Source: DATNIC01 sp035604635 (GTDB taxonomy: Bacteria > Vulcanimicrobiota > Vulcanimicrobiia > Vulcanimicrobiales > Vulcanimicrobiaceae). Taken from it: a stretch of DNA of 7,006 nt. Location of the stretch: assembly GCA_035604635.1 (NCBI GenBank), contig DATNIC010000029.1, positions 1 to 7,006 on the forward strand, given 5' to 3'. Each line of letters starts with the position of its first letter. Position 1 is the stretch's first letter. Positions 1 to 5,862 of the stretch are shown here, piece by piece. The notes beneath the pieces are model-generated. The model had not been told where the DNA came from and made no database searches. It worked only from the letters and a program-made list of their open reading frames with translations. Position numbers and translations under genes: made by a program.

Positions 1-305
1 CACGAGCCGTCGACGTCGAACTTCCAGCCGTGGTAGACGCACCGTAAGCCGCACTCCTCGTTGCGCCCGAAGAATAACGGCGCACGCCGGTGCGGACAAT
101 ACGCATCGACGAGTCCGACCTTCCCGTCGGTCGCGCGAAACGCGATCAGATCTTCGCCCAGGACGCGGACGCGCACCGGCGGTCCATCGGGTTCCGGCAA
201 TTCGGATGCAAGTAAGAGAGGCAGCCAGTAGCGCCGGAACAGGTTCCCCATCGGAGTCCCCGGTCCGACGCGCGTGATCTTTTCGTTGTCTTCAGGTTTG
301 AGCAA
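1..305 (-). CDS. Rieske [2Fe-2S] aromatic ring-hydroxylating oxygenase or O-demethylase, large subunit (3' part outside window)
   Basis: Only the first 101 residues are visible; the gene runs off the left edge. The reading starts MLKPEDNEKITRVGPGTPMG, followed by an RRYW motif, which is the usual opening of the phthalate 4,5-dioxygenase large-subunit / aryl O-demethylase group. A full Rieske cluster motif follows: Cys70-Pro-His72, then 16 residues, then Cys89-x-x-His92-Gly-Trp. The protein would take electrons from a reductase and activate O2 at a mononuclear iron site in the missing C-terminal domain. I chose the TTG at 303-305 because an in-frame TAA lies two codons upstream (309-311) and the family N-terminus begins exactly here; only a weak GGGA-type ribosome site precedes it. 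It follows the semialdehyde dehydrogenase gene by 17 bases, so it is probably the next cistron. The substrate cannot be told: phthalate-type carboxylates and methoxylated aromatics are both possible. Confidence 0.9.
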   Translation of the reverse strand, partial: MLKPEDNEKITRVGPGTPMGNLFRRYWLPLLLASELPEPDGPPVRVRVLGEDLIAFRATDGKVGLVDAYCPHRRAPLFFGRNEECGLRCVYHGWKFDVDGS

Positions 306-322
306 GAATTACGTCCCGGAGA

Positions 323-1807
323 CTACAGAGCGATGCAAACGTTCTTTATTTCGCTATAGAACTCGATGCTGCGAACGCCGCCCTCGCGCCCGATCCCCGA
401 CTCCTTCATCCCGCCGAACGGCGTGCGCAGGTCGCGGACGAACCAGCAGTTCACCCACATGAGACCCGCGCGGACGTTGCGCGCGACGCGGTGCGCCTTC
501 GAGAGGTTCGCCGTGAAGACGGTCCCTGCCAGTCCGTACTTGACGTCATTGGCGATTCCGACCGCTTCGGCTTCCGTGTCGAACGGCTGGATCGTCACGA
601 CCGGCCCGAAGATCTCTTCCTGACAGACGCGCATCTTCTGGTTGACGTTGACGAGAGCGGTCGGCTTGAGGAAGTTGCCGTCGGCAAAGGGCGCAGGCAG
701 TTGCGGCCGCTCGCCGCCGAAGAGGACTTTCGCGCCTTCTTTTTTCCCGATCTCAATGTAGTCGGTGACCGTCTTGAAGTGCGCGCGCTCGACAAGCGGA
801 CCCATCGTCGTGTCGTGATCGAGCGGATCGCCCAGCACGAGCGCCTCGGCCGCGGTCTGGAACCGTTTGCAGAACTCGTCGTAGATCTTTCGTTCGACCA
901 AGAGCCGCGGCATCGCAAGGCAGACTTCGCCCTGATTGAGGTACGCCGCGCGGATCGTCTGCGCGATCGTGAGATCGAGGTCGGCGTCCGCGAATACGAT
1001 CGCCGCGGCCTTGCCGCCGAGCTCCATCGAGACGTCCTTGAGCGTTTTCGCGGCTTCCGCCGTGATCGTCGCGCCGGTGACGGTTTCACCGGTGAACGAG
1101 ACCTTGTCGACGAGCTTATGGCCGACAAGCGTGTTGCCGACCGTTCCGCCCGGACCGAGGACCACATTGAAGACGCCCGGTGGGACGCCGGCTTCGTTCA
1201 TGATCTCGCCCAGGGCGGCCGTCGTGAGCGGCGTATACGACGCAGGCTTTGCGACGATCGTATTTCCGCAGGCGAGCGCGGGCCCGAGCTTCCACGTCAT
1301 CAGCAAGAGCGGGAAGTTCCAGGGGCTGATCGTTGCGATCACGCCGACCGGTTCGCGTAGCGTGTAATTGATGAACTTGTCGTCGACAGGATTTGCTTCG
1401 CTTGAGAGCGTCCGGATGTAGTCGGCGAAGAACTCGAAGTTATATGCCGAGCGCGGGATGTCCAAGTGCGAGCTCTCGCGGATCGGTTTGCCTTGATCCA
1501 TCGTCTCGAGCTCCGAGAGCTCGTCGAGCCGTTTGCGGATCCCGGCGCCGACCTTCATCAAGATCGCCGAGCGTTCCGCGACCGGCATCTTCGGCCACGG
1601 CCCCTCATCGAATGCCTTGCGCGCGGCACGGACCGCCCTTTCAACGTCGCTCGCGTCGCCCTTGGCAACCTTCGCGATCACTTCGTTCGTCGCCGGATTG
1701 CGGCTCTCGAACGTGGCTCCGCTCGCGGCATCGACGTACTTGCCGTCGATGAACATCTTCTGATCGATCACGCCTTGCTTCGGCCGCGTGCGCAGCTCTT
1801 GTAACAC
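323..1807 (-). CDS. dmpC: 2-hydroxymuconic semialdehyde dehydrogenase (NAD+-dependent)
   Basis: This 494-residue enzyme of the aldehyde dehydrogenase superfamily would oxidise 2-hydroxymuconic semialdehyde to 2-hydroxymuconate in the cytoplasm, the entry step of the oxalocrotonate branch. Visible motifs are SPWNFP with Asn164, KPAS with Lys187 for cofactor binding, FTGETVTG near 238-245, ELGGK with the general base Glu262, and NQGEVC with the catalytic Cys296, then EEIFGP at 397-402. The C-terminal stretch WVNCWFVRDLRTPFGG (451-466) followed by ESGIGREGG closely resembles DmpC/XylG, which distinguishes it from generic aldehyde dehydrogenases. The related carboxymethyl-hydroxymuconate semialdehyde dehydrogenase remains possible. 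The start is GTG, with GGGAGG nine bases upstream (1817-1822). It adds about 11 residues relative to DmpC, so internal starts (GTG at Val13, ATG at Met18) are alternatives. It lies 6 bases after the tautomerase gene, with its ribosome site inside that gene's last codons. Confidence 0.92.
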   Translation of the reverse strand: MLQELRTRPKQGVIDQKMFIDGKYVDAASGATFESRNPATNEVIAKVAKGDASDVERAVRAARKAFDEGPWPKMPVAERSAILMKVGAGIRKRLDELSELETMDQGKPIRESSHLDIPRSAYNFEFFADYIRTLSSEANPVDDKFINYTLREPVGVIATISPWNFPLLLMTWKLGPALACGNTIVAKPASYTPLTTAALGEIMNEAGVPPGVFNVVLGPGGTVGNTLVGHKLVDKVSFTGETVTGATITAEAAKTLKDVSMELGGKAAAIVFADADLDLTIAQTIRAAYLNQGEVCLAMPRLLVERKIYDEFCKRFQTAAEALVLGDPLDHDTTMGPLVERAHFKTVTDYIEIGKKEGAKVLFGGERPQLPAPFADGNFLKPTALVNVNQKMRVCQEEIFGPVVTIQPFDTEAEAVGIANDVKYGLAGTVFTANLSKAHRVARNVRAGLMWVNCWFVRDLRTPFGGMKESGIGREGGVRSIEFYSEIKNVCIAL

Positions 1808-1813
1808 CTAGTT

Positions 1814-2200
1814 TTACCTCCCGGCGGCAGCGGCGGTCTTACCACCGATGCCCCACGCAACTTTTGGATATTCAGCTATAAAGACGCGAACGTCGCGCTC
1901 ATCGACATGCAGCTCCGCCGCAAGGACGCGCGTCATGTCGGCAATCAAACGCGCCTTCTTCGCGTCATCGCGACCCTCGAGGATCGCGACGTGCGCGATG
2001 ACGAACGGACCTTGCGCTTTTCCGTTCGTTCCCGCGTTGACGTCGGTGATGTAATACGTCCCTTCAGGCAGCGTCTCCACCCGCAGGCGTAGCGAGCCGG
2101 CTTTGACCTCGAGCGCGTCGATGATGACGCGCGCCGCGGCCGGCAGCACCGTCTCGTGCACTTCGACGTCGGAGCTGACTTCGAGACGAAGATAGGGCAC
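1814..2200 (-). CDS. Fused (two-unit) 4-oxalocrotonate tautomerase-like protein
   Basis: This 128-residue protein sits where the 62-residue 4-oxalocrotonate tautomerase (DmpI/XylH) is expected, and would convert 2-hydroxymuconate to 2-oxo-3-hexenedioate. It starts Met-Pro, so removal of Met exposes the N-terminal proline that serves as catalytic base in the tautomerase superfamily. Residues 67-120 align without gaps to 4-OT. Within them ILEGR (73-77) matches 4-OT Arg11, VRVFIAE (104-110) matches Arg39, and WGIGG (116-120) matches FGIGG at Phe50. The position matching Pro1 in this second unit is Val67. The protein therefore looks like two beta-alpha-beta units in one chain, with the proline from the first and the arginines from the second. 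The start is GTG, one base after the stop of the decarboxylase gene and with no strong ribosome site, so translation is probably coupled. A CHMI-like or other fused tautomerase specificity cannot be excluded. Confidence 0.85.
   Translation of the reverse strand: MPYLRLEVSSDVEVHETVLPAAARVIIDALEVKAGSLRLRVETLPEGTYYITDVNAGTNGKAQGPFVIAHVAILEGRDDAKKARLIADMTRVLAAELHVDERDVRVFIAEYPKVAWGIGGKTAAAAGR
1817..1822 (-). promoter_or_regulatory. Ribosome binding site GGGAGG of the semialdehyde dehydrogenase gene
   Basis: It is made by the final Gly-Arg codons of the tautomerase gene and stands nine bases before the GTG at 1805-1807. It is the main reason for choosing that start over internal GTG (Val13) or ATG (Met18) codons. 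Confidence 0.7.
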
Positions 2201-2201
2201 C

Positions 2202-3002
2202 TTAGACGCACCGCAGGGTCAAGGAGCCGAGTTGCGCGACCGTGACCGTGATGACGTCGCCGGGTGCGATCGCGATCGCGTCCGTCAGCGCGCCGGCCAT
2301 GATCGTCGTCCCGGCCGCGATCGATTCGCCATGCTCGGCGAGTTTGTTCGCCAGCCACGCGACCGCGTTCGCCGGATCGCCCAGAATCGCCGCACCGGCG
2401 GCGGTCGAGACGACTTCGCCGTTCTTCTCGAAGACGACGCCGACCGTCCGCAAATCGACGTTCGCGGCCGGGACGCGCCGGCTCGCTATGGCGAAGCGCG
2501 CCGCGGAGGTGTTGTCGGCGATCACATCGGTCAGCGTAAACCGAAAATCTTTGTAACGGCTGTCGATGACTTCCATCGCCGGCGTTGCGAACGCGATCGC
2601 CTTGCGCGCCTGGTCGGGCGTCACGCCGGGTCCTCGCAGCGGCGCCGACGTGAAGACCGCGATCTCGGGCTCGACCTTCGGATGGATCAAGGTCGAAACC
2701 GCGAGCGGTTCCCCTTCGCCGACGTAGCGCGAGTCGAGCAGGATGCCGTAGATCGGCTCGTGCACGCTCATCTGCTTTTGCTTGGCTTCGCTCGTCAGCC
2801 CGAGCTTGAGGCCGACGATGCGCGTCGCTTCCTGCTCGACCTGTTTGGTAACGAGCTTCTTCTGAATGGCGTAGGCGGTCTTCTCGTCAAAGGTCGACGT
2901 GTCGGTGAACGGTTCGATCTCACGACGGTCGCGCTGCGCTTCGAAAAGCGTGCGGGTCGCGGCTTCGACGTCGATCGGCGCGGCGACGTTCGTCGCGCTC
3001 AC
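2202..3002 (-). CDS. dmpH: 4-oxalocrotonate (2-oxo-3-hexenedioate) decarboxylase
   Basis: This 266-residue enzyme would decarboxylate 2-oxo-3-hexenedioate to 2-hydroxypenta-2,4-dienoate with a divalent metal. It belongs to the same hydratase/decarboxylase family as the gene at 5006-5788. Sequence details place it with DmpH/XylI: RIVGLKLGLTS (61-71), EPIYGILLD (82-90), LIHPKVEPEI (105-114), VIDSRYKDF (145-153), VIADNTSAARF (160-170) and DLRTVGVV (183-190). Glu111, Glu113 and Glu144 are the probable metal ligands by analogy with MhpD. The GTG start overlaps the aldolase TGA by four bases (GTGA at 2999-3002), a typical translational-coupling arrangement, and I see no strong ribosome site of its own. 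XylI and XylJ are known to associate to protect the unstable dienol; here the two genes are separated by the dehydrogenase and aldolase genes. The decarboxylase role rather than hydratase is inferred from motif resemblance and from having both paralogues in one operon. Confidence 0.9.
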   Translation of the reverse strand: MSATNVAAPIDVEAATRTLFEAQRDRREIEPFTDTSTFDEKTAYAIQKKLVTKQVEQEATRIVGLKLGLTSEAKQKQMSVHEPIYGILLDSRYVGEGEPLAVSTLIHPKVEPEIAVFTSAPLRGPGVTPDQARKAIAFATPAMEVIDSRYKDFRFTLTDVIADNTSAARFAIASRRVPAANVDLRTVGVVFEKNGEVVSTAAGAAILGDPANAVAWLANKLAEHGESIAAGTTIMAGALTDAIAIAPGDVITVTVAQLGSLTLRCV

Positions 3003-4081
3003 GTGGGCGATCCCGCCGTCGCGAGCGAGACCTCGATCTTGTCCTTGTCGGCTGCCTCTTCGATCCCGCTCTCGTACTTGCCGGAGAGCTCTTGCGCGAC
3101 CTCGATGATCAGGTCTTCCTGGCCGCCGACCGCCTTGCGCCGCCCGACCTCTTCGAGAATCTTATGCGTCGGGACGCCGAATTTCTGCGATGCGCGATCG
3201 GCGTGTAGTAAGAAGCTCGAGTAGACGCCCGCGTAGCCGATGATCAGCGACGAGCGGTTGACGATCGGCGTGAGACCGAGCTCCGTGCCGATGAAGTCTT
3301 CGGCGACGTCGGCGACGCCATAGAGATCGATCCCAGTCTCGATCCCGATCTTGTTGAACACCGCGACGATCGCCTCGGTCGCCGCGTTGCCGGCGCCGGC
3401 ACCCAGACCGCGCGCTGATCCGTCGATGTTATCCGCGCCGGATTCGACCGCAACGACCGCGTTCGCGACGCCCAGGCCGAGGTTGTTGTGCGCGTGGAAC
3501 CCGACGTGCGTCTTGGGGTCGAGCCCTTGGCGCAGCGCCGAGACGCGCGCCTTTACCATATCCATCGTCTGCGCGCCGGCCGAATCGACGACGTAGACGA
3601 CGTCCGCGCCGTAGGACTCCATGAGCTTTGCCTGTTCGAGGAGCTGCGGCGGTTCTATCATGTGGCTCATCATCAGGAACGTGACGGCTTCCATGCCGAG
3701 TTCTTTCGTCGCGGCAATATGCTGTGCGCTGATGTCGGCTTCGGTGCAGTGCGTCGCGATGCGGCACATCTTGGCGCCGCGCTTCTGTGCTTCTTTGATG
3801 TCGTGGATCGTCCCGATGCCGGGCAGCAGCAGAACGGCGATCTTCGCGCGCTTGGCCGTCGCGCACGCGGCTTCGATCAGCTCGAGCTCGTCGGTCCCGC
3901 TGAATCCATAGTTGACCGACGAACCCGCAAGTCCGTCGCCGTGCGTGACCTCGATGACCGGGACGCCCGCATCGTCGAGCGCCTTCACCGCACGCGTGAT
4001 CTGATCGACGGTGAACTGATGGCGAATCGCGTGGCTGCCGTCACGCAGGCTGGTGTCGGTGATGCGAACGTATTTTCCCAT
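2999..4081 (-). CDS. dmpG: 4-hydroxy-2-oxovalerate aldolase
   Basis: This 360-residue class II pyruvate aldolase would split 4-hydroxy-2-oxovalerate into pyruvate and acetaldehyde. It opens with an HMGL-like TIM barrel carrying SLRDGSHAIRHQ (11-22), in which Arg13, Asp14 and His17 match the catalytic Arg, metal-binding Asp and catalytic His of BphI/DmpG. GFHAHNNLGLG (194-204) supplies the metal ligands His196 and His198, and GYAGVYSSF (282-290) contains Tyr287, matching the BphI active-site tyrosine. The C-terminal communication domain continues to an ending rich in Lys and Glu, and the protein is about 15 residues longer than typical DmpG. In this family the aldolase forms a complex with the acylating dehydrogenase and channels acetaldehyde; the partner gene is directly upstream with a 2-base gap. 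The ATG start has GGAGAG five bases before it, located in the last codons of that partner gene. Confidence 0.95.
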   Translation of the reverse strand: MGKYVRITDTSLRDGSHAIRHQFTVDQITRAVKALDDAGVPVIEVTHGDGLAGSSVNYGFSGTDELELIEAACATAKRAKIAVLLLPGIGTIHDIKEAQKRGAKMCRIATHCTEADISAQHIAATKELGMEAVTFLMMSHMIEPPQLLEQAKLMESYGADVVYVVDSAGAQTMDMVKARVSALRQGLDPKTHVGFHAHNNLGLGVANAVVAVESGADNIDGSARGLGAGAGNAATEAIVAVFNKIGIETGIDLYGVADVAEDFIGTELGLTPIVNRSSLIIGYAGVYSSFLLHADRASQKFGVPTHKILEEVGRRKAVGGQEDLIIEVAQELSGKYESGIEEAADKDKIEVSLATAGSPT

Positions 4082-4083
4082 GT

Positions 4084-4986
4084 TTACTCTCCGGCTCCAA
4101 CGGGGACCGCGACGCCCCGGCGTTTCGCCACTTCGCGCGCGACGCGGACTGCTGCCGCTGTCATGATGTCGAGATTTCCGGCGTACGCGGGCAAGTAGTG
4201 CGCGGCGCCGGTGACTTCGAGGAAGACGCTGACGCGATTGCCGTCGAAGACCGGCTCGGCCTTGAGCTTATAGCCGGGGACGTACTCCTGTACGTCGGCG
4301 ACCATCTTTTTGATCGACTCGGTTATCTTTGCTTCATCGACCTTCTCGACGATCGCGTGCACCGTGTCACGCATGATCAATGGCGGCTCGGCCGGGTTGA
4401 GGATGATGATCGCTTTGCCTTTTTCGGCGCCGCCGACGACTTCGACCCCGCGCGCGGTCGTCTCGGTGAACTCATCGATGTTCGCGCGGGTCCCCGGCCC
4501 CGCCGACTTGCTGGCGATCGTGGCGACGATCTCCGCGTACGGGGTGCGCACGACGCGCGAGATCGCGTAGACAATCGGGATCGTCGCTTGCCCGCCGCAC
4601 GTGACCATGTTGACGTTCTTCACGTCCTTCTCGAGGTGCTCGGTCAGGTTGACCGGCGGGATGATGTACGGTCCGATCGCAGCCGGCGTCAGGTCGATCG
4701 CGAACTTGCCTTCCTTTTCCAAGAGCGCCGCGTTGTGCAAATGCGCCTTCGCGCTCGTCGCGTCGAAGACGACATCGATCTTCTCCATGAGGTCGCGGCG
4801 CGCGATGAGGCCCTCAATCCCGGAATCGATCGCGGCGACGTTGTGTTTGCGCGCGCGTGCGAGCCCGTCGCTCTTCGGATCGATCCCGACCAGCGCGATC
4901 ATCTCGAGCTCTTTGGCCCGAAAGATCTTGTACATGAGATCGCTTCCGATGTTGCCGGAACCGATCACGGCGACGTTGAGCGGCAT
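4084..4986 (-). CDS. dmpF: Acetaldehyde dehydrogenase (acylating), partner of the aldolase
   Basis: This 300-residue enzyme would convert acetaldehyde, NAD+ and CoA to acetyl-CoA, the last step of the meta-cleavage lower pathway. An N-terminal Rossmann segment, VAVIGSGNIGSD (5-16), binds the cofactor. VTCGGQATIP (128-137) carries the catalytic thiol Cys130, equivalent to DmpF Cys132. KSAGPGTRANIDEFT (160-174) and the C-terminal EVTGAAHYLPAYAGNLDIMT region (257-276) are characteristic of DmpF/BphJ/MhpF rather than of the unrelated large aldehyde dehydrogenases. An open frame extends upstream to 5139 but lies inside the hydratase gene. I chose the ATG at 4986 because GAGAGGA stands seven bases before it and because family members begin with this MPLNVAVIGSGNIG-like sequence. 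It precedes the aldolase gene by 2 bases, as expected for a physically coupled pair. Confidence 0.95.
   Translation of the reverse strand: MPLNVAVIGSGNIGSDLMYKIFRAKELEMIALVGIDPKSDGLARARKHNVAAIDSGIEGLIARRDLMEKIDVVFDATSAKAHLHNAALLEKEGKFAIDLTPAAIGPYIIPPVNLTEHLEKDVKNVNMVTCGGQATIPIVYAISRVVRTPYAEIVATIASKSAGPGTRANIDEFTETTARGVEVVGGAEKGKAIIILNPAEPPLIMRDTVHAIVEKVDEAKITESIKKMVADVQEYVPGYKLKAEPVFDGNRVSVFLEVTGAAHYLPAYAGNLDIMTAAAVRVAREVAKRRGVAVPVGAGE
4087..4092 (-). promoter_or_regulatory. Ribosome binding site GGAGAG of the aldolase gene
   Basis: It is formed by the last two sense codons (Gly-Glu) of the acetaldehyde dehydrogenase gene and lies five bases before the aldolase ATG, so the two partner proteins are probably translated together. 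Confidence 0.75.
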
Positions 4987-4993
4987 TCGCGTG

Positions 4994-5000
4994 TCCTCTC
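4994..5000 (-). promoter_or_regulatory. Ribosome binding site GAGAGGA of the acetaldehyde dehydrogenase gene
   Basis: It lies seven bases before the ATG at 4984-4986 and within the 19-base gap after the hydratase stop. It supports the 300-residue protein over the longer open frame that runs into the hydratase gene. Confidence 0.8.
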
Positions 5001-5005
5001 TATCT

Positions 5006-5788
5006 TCAGTTGAAACGAACGGAGACTGTTCCGAGCGGTCCGAAGTCGGCTTCGACCGTATCTCCCGCCGCAACCGCGACCATGCCGCAGAGCGCGCCGG
5101 GGAGGATAACGTCGCCGGCCGCGAGCTCGAGCCCGGCACCGGCCAGTGTATTTGCTAACCACGCGACTGCCCGAAAGGGGTTCGCGCCCAAAACGGCCGC
5201 CCCCGCGCCCGTCCCGGTGATTTGGCCGTTTTTCGAAAGGATCGTCCCGGCGGTGCGCAGGTCGATCTCCGTCGGCGGCGTGCGCTTCTTTCCGAGGACG
5301 AAGCGGGCCGAGCTGCCGTTGTCCGCGACCGTATCGACGAAGGTTATTTTCCAATTCTCGATCCGGCTGTCGACGATCTCGAGCGCGGGGACGACCGCCT
5401 CGGTCGCGGCCAGGATATCGAGGTCGCTCAGGCCGGGACCACGCAACGGCTTCTTGAGGATGATCCCGATCTCGGGCTCGATCCGGGGTTGCAGCAACTC
5501 GGCCGCCGAGTAGGTCGCTCCGTCCGCAACCCGCATCGATTCGAACAAGTGCCCGTAGTCGGGTTGGTCGACCTTGAGCATCTGCTGGATGACCTTGGCC
5601 GTCAAGCCGACCTTCTTGCCGACGACTCGCTCGCCGGCTTTGATCCGGCGGTTGACGTTCTCGAGCTGGATCGCGTAGGCGTCCTGCGGCGAGATCGTTG
5701 CCCGCGACGACAAGGGTGCGATTTGGCGACGATCGCGCTCCGCCGCGTAGAGATCATCTGCCATCGAGCGGACATCGGTCGCGGTCAT
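5006..5788 (-). CDS. dmpE: 2-hydroxypenta-2,4-dienoate (2-keto-4-pentenoate) hydratase
   Basis: This 260-residue enzyme of the hydratase/decarboxylase family would add water to 2-hydroxypenta-2,4-dienoate to give 4-hydroxy-2-oxovalerate. Features resembling DmpE/XylJ/MhpD are VVGKKVGLTAKVIQQML (55-71), QPDYGHLFESM (75-85), LLQPRIEPEIGIILKKPL (98-115), EIVDSRIENWKI (137-148) and VADNGSSARFVLG (154-166). Glu104, Glu106 and Glu137 correspond to the metal ligands proposed for MhpD (Glu106, Glu108, Glu139). The start is the ATG at 5786-5788, preceded five bases upstream by a perfect GGAGG. A longer frame from a TTG at 5800 would run through that ribosome site and is unlikely. The gene opens the block of lower-pathway cistrons after a 64-base gap containing palindromes, and its TGA lies 19 bases before the dehydrogenase ATG. 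It is the paralogue of the decarboxylase at 2202-3002. Confidence 0.93.
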   Translation of the reverse strand: MTATDVRSMADDLYAAERDRRQIAPLSSRATISPQDAYAIQLENVNRRIKAGERVVGKKVGLTAKVIQQMLKVDQPDYGHLFESMRVADGATYSAAELLQPRIEPEIGIILKKPLRGPGLSDLDILAATEAVVPALEIVDSRIENWKITFVDTVADNGSSARFVLGKKRTPPTEIDLRTAGTILSKNGQITGTGAGAAVLGANPFRAVAWLANTLAGAGLELAAGDVILPGALCGMVAVAAGDTVEADFGPLGTVSVRFN

Positions 5789-5793
5789 GGACA

Positions 5794-5798
5794 CCTCC
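5794..5798 (-). promoter_or_regulatory. Ribosome binding site GGAGG of the hydratase gene
   Basis: A perfect GGAGG core sits five bases before the ATG at 5786-5788. It decides between that ATG and an upstream in-frame TTG at 5798-5800, which overlaps it. It is the strongest ribosome site in the window, in keeping with fresh initiation after the palindromic gap. Confidence 0.85.
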
Positions 5799-5808
5799 AA
5801 GAGCTCCG

Positions 5809-5820
5809 GGGGACGTCCCC
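5809..5820. repeat. Second palindrome GGGGACGTCCCC, sharing its CCCC with the 26-base palindrome
   Basis: This perfect 12-base palindrome overlaps the 26-base palindrome by the four bases 5817-5820. The same CCCC can therefore pair with the GGGG at 5809-5812 or with the GGGG at 5839-5842, so the two structures compete at their ends. It lies 20 bases upstream of the hydratase start codon and 10 bases from its ribosome site. Confidence 0.75.
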
Positions 5821-5842
5821 AATTCGCTATAGCGAATTGGGG
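5817..5842. repeat. Perfect 26-base palindrome in the only sizeable intergenic gap
   Basis: Half-site CCCCAATTCGCTA is followed immediately by its exact reverse complement, with no spacer; the axis is between 5829 and 5830. It lies between the decarboxylase-family gene and the hydratase gene. As DNA it could be a dimeric regulator site or a copy of a dispersed repeat; as RNA it would form a stem of up to 11 pairs with a 4-base loop. No T-run follows on the minus strand, so it does not look like an intrinsic terminator. Confidence 0.85.
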
Positions 5843-5862
5843 TTCCCTACTGCTATGAACCC
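5840..5862 (-). other. Potential small hairpin GGGTTC / GAACCC around the stop codon of the decarboxylase-family gene
   Basis: GGGTTC at 5840-5845 and GAACCC at 5857-5862 are inverted copies separated by 11 bases that include the TAG stop at 5853-5855. The arm at 5840-5842 is shared with the 26-base palindrome. In the transcript it would be the first of three partly exclusive stems. Six pairs is short, and chance is possible. Confidence 0.4.

Noticed and set aside
348..357. Partial match to the palindrome half-site (TTCGCTATAG) inside the end of the semialdehyde dehydrogenase gene
   Set aside because: It is explained by the conserved Phe-Tyr-Ser-Glu-Ile-Lys coding sequence, is not palindromic there, and is short enough to be chance.
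491..1360. Plus-strand open frame of 289 codons opposite the semialdehyde dehydrogenase gene
   Set aside because: It is a low-complexity Arg/Asp/Glu-rich shadow of a strongly recognised enzyme. The other long plus-strand frames (3488-4198, 4198-5013, 5222-5917, 6033-6830) were rejected for the same reason.
2266..2280. GCGATCGCGATCGCG run as a repeat element or HIP1-type site
   Set aside because: It lies within conserved codons of the decarboxylase C-terminus; too few full GCGATCGC octamers are present to call an element, so it is only noted within the GATC excess.
2232..3224. Long plus-strand open frame of 330 codons opposite the decarboxylase and aldolase genes
   Set aside because: It is rich in Arg and Asp with no recognisable motif and lies antisense to two clearly conserved genes; such frames arise in GC-rich DNA with this codon use.
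4987..5139. 51-residue N-terminal extension of the acetaldehyde dehydrogenase
   Set aside because: It overlaps the hydratase coding region, has no family similarity, and a good ribosome site supports the ATG at 4986.
5817..5842. Intrinsic terminator at the 26-base palindrome
   Set aside because: No run of T follows the stem on either strand, and the genes on both sides are co-directional and appear functionally linked.
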